Shown here piece by piece: positions 1 to 6,050 of a stretch of 6,050 nucleotides of DNA. Every line of letters begins with the position of its first letter. Position 1 is the stretch's first letter. Both the position numbers and the translations under genes were made by a program. Below the pieces are notes generated by a model, which made no database searches, was not told the origin of the DNA, and saw only the letters and a list, made by a program, of their open reading frames with translations. This stretch comes from Accumulibacter sp. (lineage in GTDB: Bacteria; Pseudomonadota; Gammaproteobacteria; Burkholderiales; Rhodocyclaceae): positions 1 to 6,050 of the forward strand of contig DPSD01000519.1 in assembly GCA_003538495.1 (NCBI GenBank). Direction: 5' to 3'.

Positions 1-177
1 ATACCACAGTGGACAAGGCTGAGGCTTGTTTCGTAGGCGCATAGGGCCTATCCTTGCGGTTTTGACCGTTCCCTATCGACTCGGCAAGCGGCCGACCGGG
101 AAATCAATGGGACACTGCGATCCGGCGCACCGAGCGTGGGAGTCTGCTGGTCAACAAGTCATGAGGCGGGGGCATTC
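1..177 (+). other. Leader upstream of the CorC-family pair, no gene seen
   Basis: No coding region can be supported here; all three forward frames meet stops early. The frame starting at base 3 is open only to a TAG at 42-44, so the tail of an upstream gene could end there, but 13 codons are too few to identify it. The stretch holds small nested inverted repeats: ATAGGG at 41-46 with CCCTAT at 71-76, and inside them CGGT (57-60) with ACCG (65-68) around a TTTG loop. No convincing -35/-10 pair was found; TTGACC at 62-67 has no -10 partner at normal spacing. Confidence 0.4.
163..172 (+). promoter_or_regulatory. Ribosome binding site that decides the first CorC-family start
   Basis: The purine-rich run GAGGCGGGGG ends five bases before the ATG at 178. 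A GTG lies in frame at 136 and would add 14 residues, but it has no comparable Shine-Dalgarno sequence, and those residues (containing SWSTSHEAG-like polar sequence) do not resemble the family N-terminus. The ATG at 178 is therefore preferred. Confidence 0.55.
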
Positions 178-1707
178 ATGGAGTGGTTGAGGGAAGCCTT
201 TGACTTCATCGACCTGGCGGCTATTGACTGGGATCTGACCATTCGACTGCTGATTCAGTGCGGCCTTTTCTGCATGTCGGCATTTTTCTCCGGCTCCGAA
301 ACGGCGCTTTTTTCGCTTAGCCGCATCGATCTGCAGAAGCTGCGCAATTCGCGCAACCCCCATTCCGAAAGTATCCACGCGATGCTCGATGAGCCGCGCC
401 GGCTGATCGTCTCGCTGTTGTGCGGCAACGAACTGGTCAACATCGCCGCGGCAGCAAACATGGCGATGATCCTGGTCATGTTGTTCGGCGAAGCGGATGC
501 TGGCTGGATCAACATCGTCGTCATGGTTCCTCTGCTGCTGCTCTTTGGCGAGGTGACGCCCAAGACCATCGCCGTCAATGCGCCGGTGAAGTTCGCGACC
601 AAGCTCTCGGCCAGGTTCCTGCCAAAGTGGATTTTCATTGTCACCCCCCTGCGCGACGTCGTGCGCCTGGTTGCCGACCGGGTGACCACATTGGTGGTCG
701 GTGAGCACGTCGACCGGGAGAACATCCTCAAGCCCGACGAATTGCGCACACTGATGGCCGATAGCGAGGAGACGGGGATCATCGAAGCCTCGGAGCGAGT
801 GCTCATCGACAAGGTTCTCGAGTCCGCAGAGACTGACGTGGCGCGGATCATGACGCCTGGGCCGCGCATTCGCTTTCTCGACGCCGACCTGCCAATCGAT
901 GAACTGATCGAACGCTTCCGTAGCTATCGTCACCCACGAGTCCCGGTCTATCGCGGCCACTGGGATAATGTCATCGGCTTTCTGCACGCCGAGGATTTGC
1001 TCCGCCGGGTACATAGCGACAAAGATCTGTCTACCATTGAACTTGGGCAAATCCTCAAGCCCGCGCACTTCGTTCCACCAACCAAGAAGGTCGACGAAAT
1101 ACTCGAGTATTTTCAGCGTTTCAACACCCGCGCCGCGGTGGTCATCGGCGAGTACGGCGAGGTCCTCGGTATCGTCACCATCAAGGACGTGATGACCTTC
1201 ATCTTCGGTGAGATTTCCGGAAAGATGCGGGGGCAGGAATATTATCAGCACGAGCACAACAACAGCTTTACAGTCCCCGGCTACATGCGCCTGGCGGATT
1301 TCCGCACGCTCACCAATTTCGACATCGACCACCCGCTGATGAACACCATTGGCGGGGTGACCCTGGTGCTCTTCGGCCGCTTGCCGCGGGTCGGCGAGAA
1401 GGTATTCTGTACAGACTACGAGATCACCGTCAAAGAAGTGAGTGGCATGCGCATCACCAAGGTTCGTGTTTCGTACGGGCACACCAAGGACGAGCAGCAA
1501 ACAGCACCGGAAGAGCCTCTGGACATGGAAAGCGTCGGAGCGGCGTTGCTGTCCGGCGGTTTGCCGACCGATCCGGAGCAGGAAACTCTCGACGAATACG
1601 AGGATGCTCTGCTGCGCGAACCGGAGTGCGAGCAGCCCGAGTTGCTACCGGACAACGAGCAGGACAGCGACAGACCGTCGGGGCGAACCGTAAGCACGGC
1701 GGATTAG
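178..1707 (+). CDS. CNNM/CorC-family membrane protein with CBS pair and acidic tail (paralogue 1)
   Basis: This 509-residue inner-membrane protein belongs to the HlyC/CorC (CNNM, DUF21) family, linked to Mg2+ and Co2+ transport or homeostasis; the old name 'hemolysin' is not a tested function here. The membrane domain spans about residues 20-180, with FFSGSETALFSLSR at 36-49, GNELVN at 83-88 and FGEVTPK at 123-129, which are conserved family motifs. A CBS pair follows (about 220-345, IMTPG at 224-228, RVPVYRG at 254-260, VIGEYGEVLGIVTIKDV at 322-338), as expected for nucleotide binding. A CorC_HlyC domain covers about 360-432. Residues after about 436 form a tail with about 22 acidic residues in 73, unusual for the family and predicted disordered. 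The next gene is a paralogue 18 bases downstream, so both are probably co-transcribed. The exact ion and direction of transport cannot be read from sequence. Confidence 0.9.
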   Translation: MEWLREAFDFIDLAAIDWDLTIRLLIQCGLFCMSAFFSGSETALFSLSRIDLQKLRNSRNPHSESIHAMLDEPRRLIVSLLCGNELVNIAAAANMAMILVMLFGEADAGWINIVVMVPLLLLFGEVTPKTIAVNAPVKFATKLSARFLPKWIFIVTPLRDVVRLVADRVTTLVVGEHVDRENILKPDELRTLMADSEETGIIEASERVLIDKVLESAETDVARIMTPGPRIRFLDADLPIDELIERFRSYRHPRVPVYRGHWDNVIGFLHAEDLLRRVHSDKDLSTIELGQILKPAHFVPPTKKVDEILEYFQRFNTRAAVVIGEYGEVLGIVTIKDVMTFIFGEISGKMRGQEYYQHEHNNSFTVPGYMRLADFRTLTNFDIDHPLMNTIGGVTLVLFGRLPRVGEKVFCTDYEITVKEVSGMRITKVRVSYGHTKDEQQTAPEEPLDMESVGAALLSGGLPTDPEQETLDEYEDALLREPECEQPELLPDNEQDSDRPSGRTVSTAD

Positions 1708-1712
1708 GACGC

Positions 1713-1721
1713 GGGGAGGAG
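1713..1721 (+). promoter_or_regulatory. Ribosome binding site of the second CorC-family gene
   Basis: GGGGAGGAG lies in the 18-base gap between the TAG of the upstream paralogue and the ATG at 1726, leaving four bases before the start. It is a near-perfect Shine-Dalgarno sequence and supports independent, strong initiation of the second cistron in one transcript. Confidence 0.65.
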
Positions 1722-1725
1722 AGCA

Positions 1726-2985
1726 ATGGAGTATTTGTGGCATTTCGTGGTCATCCTGATCTTTCTCGTCCTGAAGGGCTTTTTTTCCGGCTCCGAGCTG
1801 GCGATGGTCAATTCCGACAAGATACGCCTGCGGCACCAGGCGCGTCTTGGCGACCAGGGAGCCAAGCTGGTCCTGCACCTCTTTCGTACCCCTGACGTAA
1901 TGCTCGGAACGACGCTGGTCGGGACCAACATAGCGACGGTGACGATCACTACCATTGGCACCCTGATGTTCATCCGGCTGTTCGGGGAAGTCGGCGACCT
2001 GATTTCTGTGCTGGTATTCACACCGTTTCTGCTTATTTTCGGCGAGATCGTTCCGAAGAGTATCTTTCAACAGAAAGCTGACTGGATCGTCACCAAGATC
2101 ATCTACGGACTGCGATTCTTTTCTTTCGTCTTCTATCCGGTGATCTTCGTTTTCAGCCGTGTCGCCCGCGTTGCGGCGCGCCTCTTCGGCGGTGCCTCAT
2201 CGGGGCAGATTGGCTTTATCACCAAGGACGAACTGCGCGTGCTGCTCGACCTCTCCGAGACCTCCGCCGACGGCGGTGGGGCCACCAACAAGCAGCGTAT
2301 TCGCCGCATTTTCCGCTTTGCCGATACCACCGTCGGCGAGGTAATGACGCCGCTGGCGGAGGTCATTGGATTCAGCGAGCGTCGCGTGATGGCCGAGGCC
2401 GTTCGTCGCGTGTGGGAGCATGGATTCAATCGCCTGCCGGTCTTTCGCGGCAATATTACCAATGTCACCGGCGTGTTGACCCTGACGACCTGGGACCTGC
2501 TGCAGCCGGAAATCGAGCAGCGTGCGATCAGCGACTTCATCCGGCCGGCGCTTTATCTGTCACCCAAACAGACCATCGATCAGGTTCTACCGCTACTGCG
2601 CGCGCGCACCGATCATATGGCGATCGTGGTCGACGAGTTCGGCTCGGCGATCGGCATCCTGACCATGGAAGACATCTTCGAAGAGGTGGTCGGGACGATC
2701 GACACTGGTTACGACTTCGACAACATGAAGCCTCCTCGGGTGGTGATCGAGTCGGAGAGCGACGATCATCATCTGATCGGGGGACGGGCGCCGATCTCGG
2801 AACTCAACGATTCGCTCAGGCTCAATCTACCGGTCGGCGAGGCACACACACTCGCCGGTTTCCTGATCAACCGGCTACGACACATTCCGGTGGTCGGCAA
2901 TACCGTTGAAGAGCGAGGATACCGCTACACGGTGATCGAAGCCGATGCGCGCACCGTCACCAAGGTGCGGGTCGAGCGGCTGTAG
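1726..2985 (+). CDS. CNNM/CorC-family membrane protein with CBS pair (paralogue 2)
   Basis: This 419-residue inner-membrane protein has the same architecture as the gene just upstream, but no long tail. A first membrane segment starts at the N-terminus (about residues 4-20) and runs into FFSGSELAMV at 19-28. VGTNIATV at 65-72 and FGEIVPKSIF at 105-114 are the other DUF21/CNNM motifs. Further hydrophobic stretches lie near 93-106 and 125-145. The CBS pair covers about 200-325, with VMTPL at 206-210, RLPVFRG at 236-242 and the strongly conserved VDEFGSAIGILTMEDIFEE at 302-320. The CorC_HlyC domain is about 338-417. The likely role is divalent cation transport or homeostasis, perhaps as partner of the first paralogue, since family members work as dimers. 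The segment between the CBS domains and the first motif contains a short glycine-rich stretch (ADGGG at 181-185). No terminator with a T-run follows the stop. Confidence 0.9.
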   Translation: MEYLWHFVVILIFLVLKGFFSGSELAMVNSDKIRLRHQARLGDQGAKLVLHLFRTPDVMLGTTLVGTNIATVTITTIGTLMFIRLFGEVGDLISVLVFTPFLLIFGEIVPKSIFQQKADWIVTKIIYGLRFFSFVFYPVIFVFSRVARVAARLFGGASSGQIGFITKDELRVLLDLSETSADGGGATNKQRIRRIFRFADTTVGEVMTPLAEVIGFSERRVMAEAVRRVWEHGFNRLPVFRGNITNVTGVLTLTTWDLLQPEIEQRAISDFIRPALYLSPKQTIDQVLPLLRARTDHMAIVVDEFGSAIGILTMEDIFEEVVGTIDTGYDFDNMKPPRVVIESESDDHHLIGGRAPISELNDSLRLNLPVGEAHTLAGFLINRLRHIPVVGNTVEERGYRYTVIEADARTVTKVRVERL

Positions 2986-3287
2986 GCTCCCGGCGGCACT
3001 TCCCTTAGTTCCTGCCGCGTCGCGGGTTCACCACGGCGTCCCCTGTGGCGGCTCTGCCGACGACCTGTCGGCGCTCCAGCAGCTAGCCCGGCGCGCGCCC
3101 AAGCACGAGCGAGGATCGCGCAGCGAGGTCTTGGCTGCTCGCTCCTGGTTCGTTCACTCCCGTCAAGACCGACCATTTCGGACACCACGAGCCATGCGTG
3201 CGCTCGCGTGTCAGGCAATCCGACGGTCGTCCCAGGGCCCAGCCGCCAGGCCCGGCCTCCCTACAAGGCTGAATTGATCGCCAACGC

Positions 3288-3320
3288 ATCGCGTGTCCGG
3301 GCAGTTGCCGGACACGCGAT
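3288..3320. repeat. Perfect 13-bp inverted repeat with 7-base loop
   Basis: ATCGCGTGTCCGG (3288-3300) and CCGGACACGCGAT (3308-3320) are exact reverse complements around the loop GCAGTTG. The stem is GC-rich and would be very stable in RNA. No T-run follows directly; the nearest, TTTTT at 3345-3349, is 24 bases beyond the stem. It is therefore not a standard intrinsic terminator. It could mark the 3' end of the CorC-pair transcript, serve as a dyad operator for the HIT operon, or be one copy of a dispersed palindromic repeat. Confidence 0.85.
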
Positions 3321-3440
3321 CCAGAGCGCGGCCACACCGTCCTCTTTTTGTTGCGTGCTCTGTGACCTATTTCCTAACCCTGTTCTGGGGATGAGCCTAT
3401 CTTCTCGGTCAACAGCGCGCTTCGGCGCCGAGCGATCTAC

Positions 3441-3446
3441 AAGGAG
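3441..3446 (+). promoter_or_regulatory. Ribosome binding site that decides the HIT gene start
   Basis: AAGGAG lies seven bases before the GTG at 3454, an almost ideal Shine-Dalgarno site and spacing. It selects this GTG over the in-frame starts further upstream (as far as 3208), whose extra sequence does not resemble the HIT family. Confidence 0.75.
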
Positions 3447-3453
3447 TCTGGAC

Positions 3454-3885
3454 GTGAGTGAGGGTGCGATTGACGATTGCGAGCTTTGTGGCTCTGCGGG
3501 CGGGGAAGTGGTCTGGGAGAACGGGATCTGTCGGGTGGTGATGGTGGCCGACGCTGACTATCCCGGCTTCTGCCGCGTGATTCTGCATCGGCATTTGCGC
3601 GAAATGACCGACCTGCCCCACAAGGAAAGGATGCAGCTGATGACCGTCCTGTTTGCCGTCGAGACCGCGGTACGCAGCCTGTACCAGCCAGACAAGATCA
3701 ATCTCGCCAGCCTGGGCAACATGACGCCGCATGTCCATTGGCACCTGATCCCGCGCTGGCGCGACGACAGACACTTTCCCCAGCCGGTCTGGGCGAGGCC
3801 ACAGCGCGTGCATGTTCCTCGGCGCAGCGTGGTCGATGGCCGGCAACTGGGCGATCGGATCATCGCCGCCCTGCAGTGTACTTAA
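3454..3885 (+). CDS. HIT-family (histidine triad) protein
   Basis: The 143-residue product, starting at GTG, is a small soluble protein of the histidine triad superfamily, whose members bind nucleotides and hydrolyse or transfer nucleoside phosphates (for example Ap4A-type or AMP-linked substrates). The triad HVHWHL is at residues 93-98, with His93, His95 and His97 as the expected catalytic set; the preceding NLASLGNMTP (83-92) matches the usual approach to the triad. An N-terminal CxxC (Cys9 and Cys12) recalls the zinc-binding knuckle of many bacterial HIT proteins. DYPGFCRVILHRHLREMTDL (35-54) is the typical substrate-pocket strand region. Length is normal for the family. A gene of unknown function follows after 21 bases and is probably co-transcribed. 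The true substrate cannot be told from sequence. Confidence 0.9.
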   Translation: MSEGAIDDCELCGSAGGEVVWENGICRVVMVADADYPGFCRVILHRHLREMTDLPHKERMQLMTVLFAVETAVRSLYQPDKINLASLGNMTPHVHWHLIPRWRDDRHFPQPVWARPQRVHVPRRSVVDGRQLGDRIIAALQCT

Positions 3886-3906
3886 CGGTAAGCGAGGAGA
3901 AGCACC

Positions 3907-5514
3907 ATGAGCGCAGTACTTGCCCGAGTCCCGGTAACCATGAAGATTTCCGACCTCCAAACAGGCTTCCAGATTCTTTCCCGCCTGCCGCTGGCCAACT
4001 CGCAGCAGGCCGATTTGGAGATCAACCACTTTCTCGATAGTCTGCTGCAGGCGCCACCAGCAGCGGATGTCTATTTGCAGCTGCTGGAACAGACGCGGAT
4101 TTCCCTGTGCTTCATCGAAGAAGAACTTGCCCGGCACTTCACCAACAAGGCGCTGCCACTTGGTGATGCCGAGGAGGCGGCGTTTCAGCAGGTTGTCGCA
4201 ACGTGGCTCAAGGCGGCGCGCGCTTACGCGCACTGCGCCCAGCTGCAGAGCTCCGACGACGGCCGCGACGACGGCGAACGACTCGCCCTGATCCTGCACC
4301 GATGCATCTACTACACCGGGATGGCGATCATCGAACATCATCGCGCCCGGCGGCAATTGCCGAGCGGCCTCTGGCTGGACTTGCACGGCTTTTTCGCCAG
4401 CGCCGAGGAATGGGGAGTGGCGACAGTCGGCGTTCCGGATTCTCTCGATCCGCTCGGCCGCAGCACGCACTGTGCGGCGGCCTTTGTCGGCCTGCTGCTG
4501 ATCGAACTCGCCGGCCCTTGCAGCCTCACCGTGCGCGAGTTGGGGCTGGTCCGGCGTTGGGCCGCTGCCTGGTCACCACTGGTCAGCGTCCACCCGGCGA
4601 TGCCTGGCGACGCACTCCCTCCGTCGGTCGTCGATCTGATGCACGATTCAGGCCTGCGTGCCTCCAGCGACTGCCTGCAAACCGAGAACCTTCGCCGTCT
4701 CGACACCACGCGCCTGGCGATGCAGATCAACCAGGCAAGACAACAGCTGCAGCAAAGAGTGACTCCGGCGCTACTGGGTCTGGGCGAGGACTGCACGACG
4801 ACGCAGTGTCAGCGGCTGCTCACCCGCCTGGCCAGGCCGTGGTCCTTGCTGCGTGCTGCACGCCGATTCCGCCGGCACGGCGCAACCGGGATTTCTAAGG
4901 TGTGCGCGGGCTTCGCTGGAATGCATTATTTCATCTCGGGGAAGGAGTTCAATCAGCCCGAGAACGCACGTATCTACTCGCGCCAGGAGTTCGACAGCAT
5001 GTTCACCTTCCGGCACGGGCTGGACCCGACGCAGGGCCTGGAGGTTCGCCAGGCGCAGCTGGGCTTTGCTGTTGACGACTGGGAAGTGCTTGACCAGAGC
5101 GCCAACGGCTTTCGCCTGCTCCGGTCGACGGCTGGTCGGCGGATGGCACCGGAGCAGTTGCTGGCCCTTTGCCCGCATGACGGCAGTGCTCCCTTGCTGG
5201 CACAGGTGGTATGGCTGATGCAGGAACAGAGCGGCGGTCTGGTCGCCGGCGTAGCTGCGCTGCCCGGCAAGCCACAAGCGGTCGCGGCGCGGCCGCTGTC
5301 GCAGCTTGGGGGGCAGACCGACTCCTACAGCAGGGCCTTCCTCCTGCCGGCCGTGCCGGCCATCGGCGCCGAACAAAGCCTGGTCGTGCCAAAGGGCTGG
5401 TTCTCTCCGGAGCGTTTGCTGGAGGTCTACGTAGACGGCGTCTGGCGGGTACGCCTGCACCGCCTGCTGACCGAGGGGCCGGACTTCGAGCGTGTGACCT
5501 TCAGGATCACCTGA
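3907..5514 (+). CDS. Conserved-type protein of unknown function with PilZ-like C-terminal region
   Basis: I do not recognise a named gene. The 535-residue product has no signal peptide or clear membrane segments and looks cytoplasmic. GAGGAGA at 3894-3900, six bases before the ATG, supports this start over the in-frame ATG at 3940. Residues about 15-290 appear mostly helical, with many Leu, Ala and Gln (DVYLQLLEQTRISLCFIEEE near 54-73; a Gln-rich MQINQARQQLQQ at 272-283). The C-terminal part looks more beta-rich. It contains RRFRR at 319-323 (RxxxR) and, later, DQSANG at 396-401 (DxSxxG), then AQVVWLM at 432-438 and GLVAGVAAL at 444-452. This order resembles PilZ c-di-GMP-binding domains, but the two signature motifs are about 72 residues apart, more than usual, so the assignment is tentative. 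It sits 21 bases after the HIT gene, probably in one operon. No frameshift or truncation is seen. Confidence 0.8.
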   Translation: MSAVLARVPVTMKISDLQTGFQILSRLPLANSQQADLEINHFLDSLLQAPPAADVYLQLLEQTRISLCFIEEELARHFTNKALPLGDAEEAAFQQVVATWLKAARAYAHCAQLQSSDDGRDDGERLALILHRCIYYTGMAIIEHHRARRQLPSGLWLDLHGFFASAEEWGVATVGVPDSLDPLGRSTHCAAAFVGLLLIELAGPCSLTVRELGLVRRWAAAWSPLVSVHPAMPGDALPPSVVDLMHDSGLRASSDCLQTENLRRLDTTRLAMQINQARQQLQQRVTPALLGLGEDCTTTQCQRLLTRLARPWSLLRAARRFRRHGATGISKVCAGFAGMHYFISGKEFNQPENARIYSRQEFDSMFTFRHGLDPTQGLEVRQAQLGFAVDDWEVLDQSANGFRLLRSTAGRRMAPEQLLALCPHDGSAPLLAQVVWLMQEQSGGLVAGVAALPGKPQAVAARPLSQLGGQTDSYSRAFLLPAVPAIGAEQSLVVPKGWFSPERLLEVYVDGVWRVRLHRLLTEGPDFERVTFRIT

Positions 5515-5735
5515 CCGGCCGCGGCTTTGGAGAGCGGCATAGGCAGGCGTCCGACAAGGCGCCGAATCCGGTCGCCTTCCCGGGCGCGACGCCGGTACGT
5601 CCCCTGCGGCGATATGCTGTTCGCGTGGGGCGCGGCGCGTCCGCCGACATGACGTCCGCAAAGGCTCACTGAGGCCTTGACCGGCACGGCGAAGTTCGCG
5701 GTTGGTTGTACGGCTCTGCGGCAGGATTTTTGCGC

Positions 5736-5741
5736 TATCAT
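5736..5741 (+). promoter_or_regulatory. Candidate -10 element for the DUF971 gene
   Basis: TATCAT, preceded by the T-rich TTTTTGCGC, lies 29 bases before the DUF971 ATG and resembles a sigma-70 -10 box. No good -35 sits at 16-18 bases; TTGTAC at 5706-5711 is 24 bases away, too far. The rest of the 256-base spacer (5515-5770) shows no gene, and no terminator with a T-run follows the upstream stop, so read-through from the HIT operon remains possible. Confidence 0.3.
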
Positions 5742-5770
5742 GGTCGGCCGAATTCCCTGCAGAGGCACCG

Positions 5771-6050
5771 ATGGCTGGCTTGGACGTGACGACGAAGATC
5801 CCGACCCAGATCAAACTTCACCAGAAGTCACGCATCCTCGAAGTGACCTTCGAGGACGGGGAGCGCTTCGAGCTGAGCTGCGAGTTCCTGCGCGTCTTCA
5901 CCCCTTCGGCCGAAGCGCGCGGCCATGGTCCGGGACAGGAAGTGCTGCAGGTGGGCAAGCAGGACGTGGCCATCGACCGCATCGAGCCGGTCGGCAATTA
6001 CGCCATCCGGCCGGTGTTTTCGGACGGTCACGACAGCGGTCTGTACTCCT
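5771..6050 (+). CDS. DUF971 (gamma-butyrobetaine hydroxylase N-terminal-like) protein, 3' end cut by window
   Basis: Ninety-three codons are present before the window ends. AGAGG at 5761-5765 is a fair ribosome binding site five bases from the ATG. The sequence shows the family hallmarks: LEVTFEDGERFELSCEFLRV (23-42), SAEARGHGPGQEVL (46-59) and VGNYAIRPVFSDGHDSGLYS (74-93), the last normally followed by a Trp-containing strand just beyond the edge. DUF971 is the fold of the N-terminal domain of gamma-butyrobetaine hydroxylase and is also found at the C-terminus of the plant Fe-S scaffold protein HCF101. Stand-alone bacterial copies have no settled function; a metal or Fe-S role is inference, and Cys37 and His87 are possible ligands. 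Full members are about 120-150 residues, so roughly two thirds is visible. In betaproteobacteria ubiE often follows. Confidence 0.9.
   Translation, partial: MAGLDVTTKIPTQIKLHQKSRILEVTFEDGERFELSCEFLRVFTPSAEARGHGPGQEVLQVGKQDVAIDRIEPVGNYAIRPVFSDGHDSGLYS

Larger units (their letters stand above)
2986..3453. other. 468-base intergenic spacer, no convincing gene
   Basis: Open frames cross this spacer on both strands, but their translations are rich in Arg, Ser, Ala and Pro, show no recognisable domain and lack good ribosome binding sites, as expected of GC-rich noncoding DNA. The frame of the HIT gene stays open back to 3208, but its real start is the GTG at 3454. Visible elements are a small hairpin (GCCGAC at 3056-3061 with GTCGGC at 3067-3072), the perfect 13-bp inverted repeat at 3288-3320, a T5 run at 3345-3349, and a GCGC-TTCG-GCGC tetraloop hairpin at 3417-3428 just upstream of the HIT ribosome binding site. 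The promoter of the HIT operon should lie here; TATCTT at 3398-3403 is a possible -10 without a clear -35. Confidence 0.6.

Noticed and set aside
151..1500. A 449-codon open frame on the minus strand opposite the first CorC-family gene
   Set aside because: It mirrors a clear CNNM/CorC gene, its translation has no recognisable domain and is rich in His, Asp and Arg, as expected of an antisense shadow in GC-rich DNA.
2925..3337. Minus-strand open frames in the spacer, considered as a small or decayed gene
   Set aside because: No ribosome binding site, no recognisable motif and arginine-rich low-information translation; treated as noncoding.
3208..3453. N-terminal extension of the HIT protein
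   Set aside because: The GTG at 3454 has an ideal AAGGAG and gives the normal family length and N-terminal CxxC; the extension crosses the hairpin and has no family similarity.
3409..4470. A 353-codon minus-strand open frame across the HIT gene and the start of the 535-residue gene
   Set aside because: It spans two well-supported forward genes and the gap between them, and shows no family motif.
5638..5659. Direct repeat CGTCCGC (5638-5644 and 5653-5659), considered as a regulator site
   Set aside because: Seven bases repeated twice in GC-rich DNA is close to chance and lacks dyad symmetry.
5681..5700. Possible sigma-54 promoter (GGCACG ... TTCGC)
   Set aside because: The GG and GC elements are 13 bases apart instead of the required 10.
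4771..5814. A 347-codon minus-strand open frame over the end of the 535-residue gene and the following spacer
   Set aside because: It overlaps a forward gene and the start of DUF971; composition is Arg, Pro and Gln-rich with no domain seen.

Overview
The window reads as an ordinary stretch of a high-GC proteobacterial chromosome, most likely a betaproteobacterium of the Rhodocyclales type (Accumulibacter, Azoarcus and Dechloromonas relatives). That placement is inference. It rests on the GC-rich third codon positions and on the block of a HIT-family protein, a large uncharacterised protein and a DUF971 protein, which I recall from betaproteobacteria, where DUF971 is usually followed by ubiE. 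All five genes supported here lie on the + strand. I found no RNA gene, CRISPR array, insertion sequence or phage gene.

Left part (1-2985): a short leader is followed by two tandem paralogues of the CNNM/CorC (HlyC/CorC, 'hemolysin-like') membrane family, 18 bases apart and almost certainly co-transcribed. Each has an N-terminal DUF21/CNNM membrane domain, a CBS pair and a C-terminal CorC_HlyC domain. They differ at the ion-site motif in the membrane domain, and only the first has a long acidic tail. They probably act in divalent cation (Mg2+/Co2+) transport or homeostasis, possibly together.

Middle (2986-3453): a 468-base spacer without a convincing gene. Its one striking element is a perfect 13-bp inverted repeat with a 7-base loop (3288-3320).

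Right part (3454-6050): a HIT-family protein starting at a GTG with a strong ribosome binding site; 21 bases later a 535-residue protein of unknown function whose C-terminal third carries, in order, RxxxR and DxSxxG, the signature of PilZ c-di-GMP receptors, although the two are unusually far apart; then a 256-base spacer with a candidate -10 element; and finally the first 93 codons of a DUF971 protein cut by the window edge. The first two are probably one operon; the DUF971 gene may have its own promoter.

I see no clear novel multi-gene system. The best leads are the PilZ-like architecture of the 535-residue protein, the paired divergence of the two CorC paralogues at the ion site, and the perfect hairpin in the spacer.
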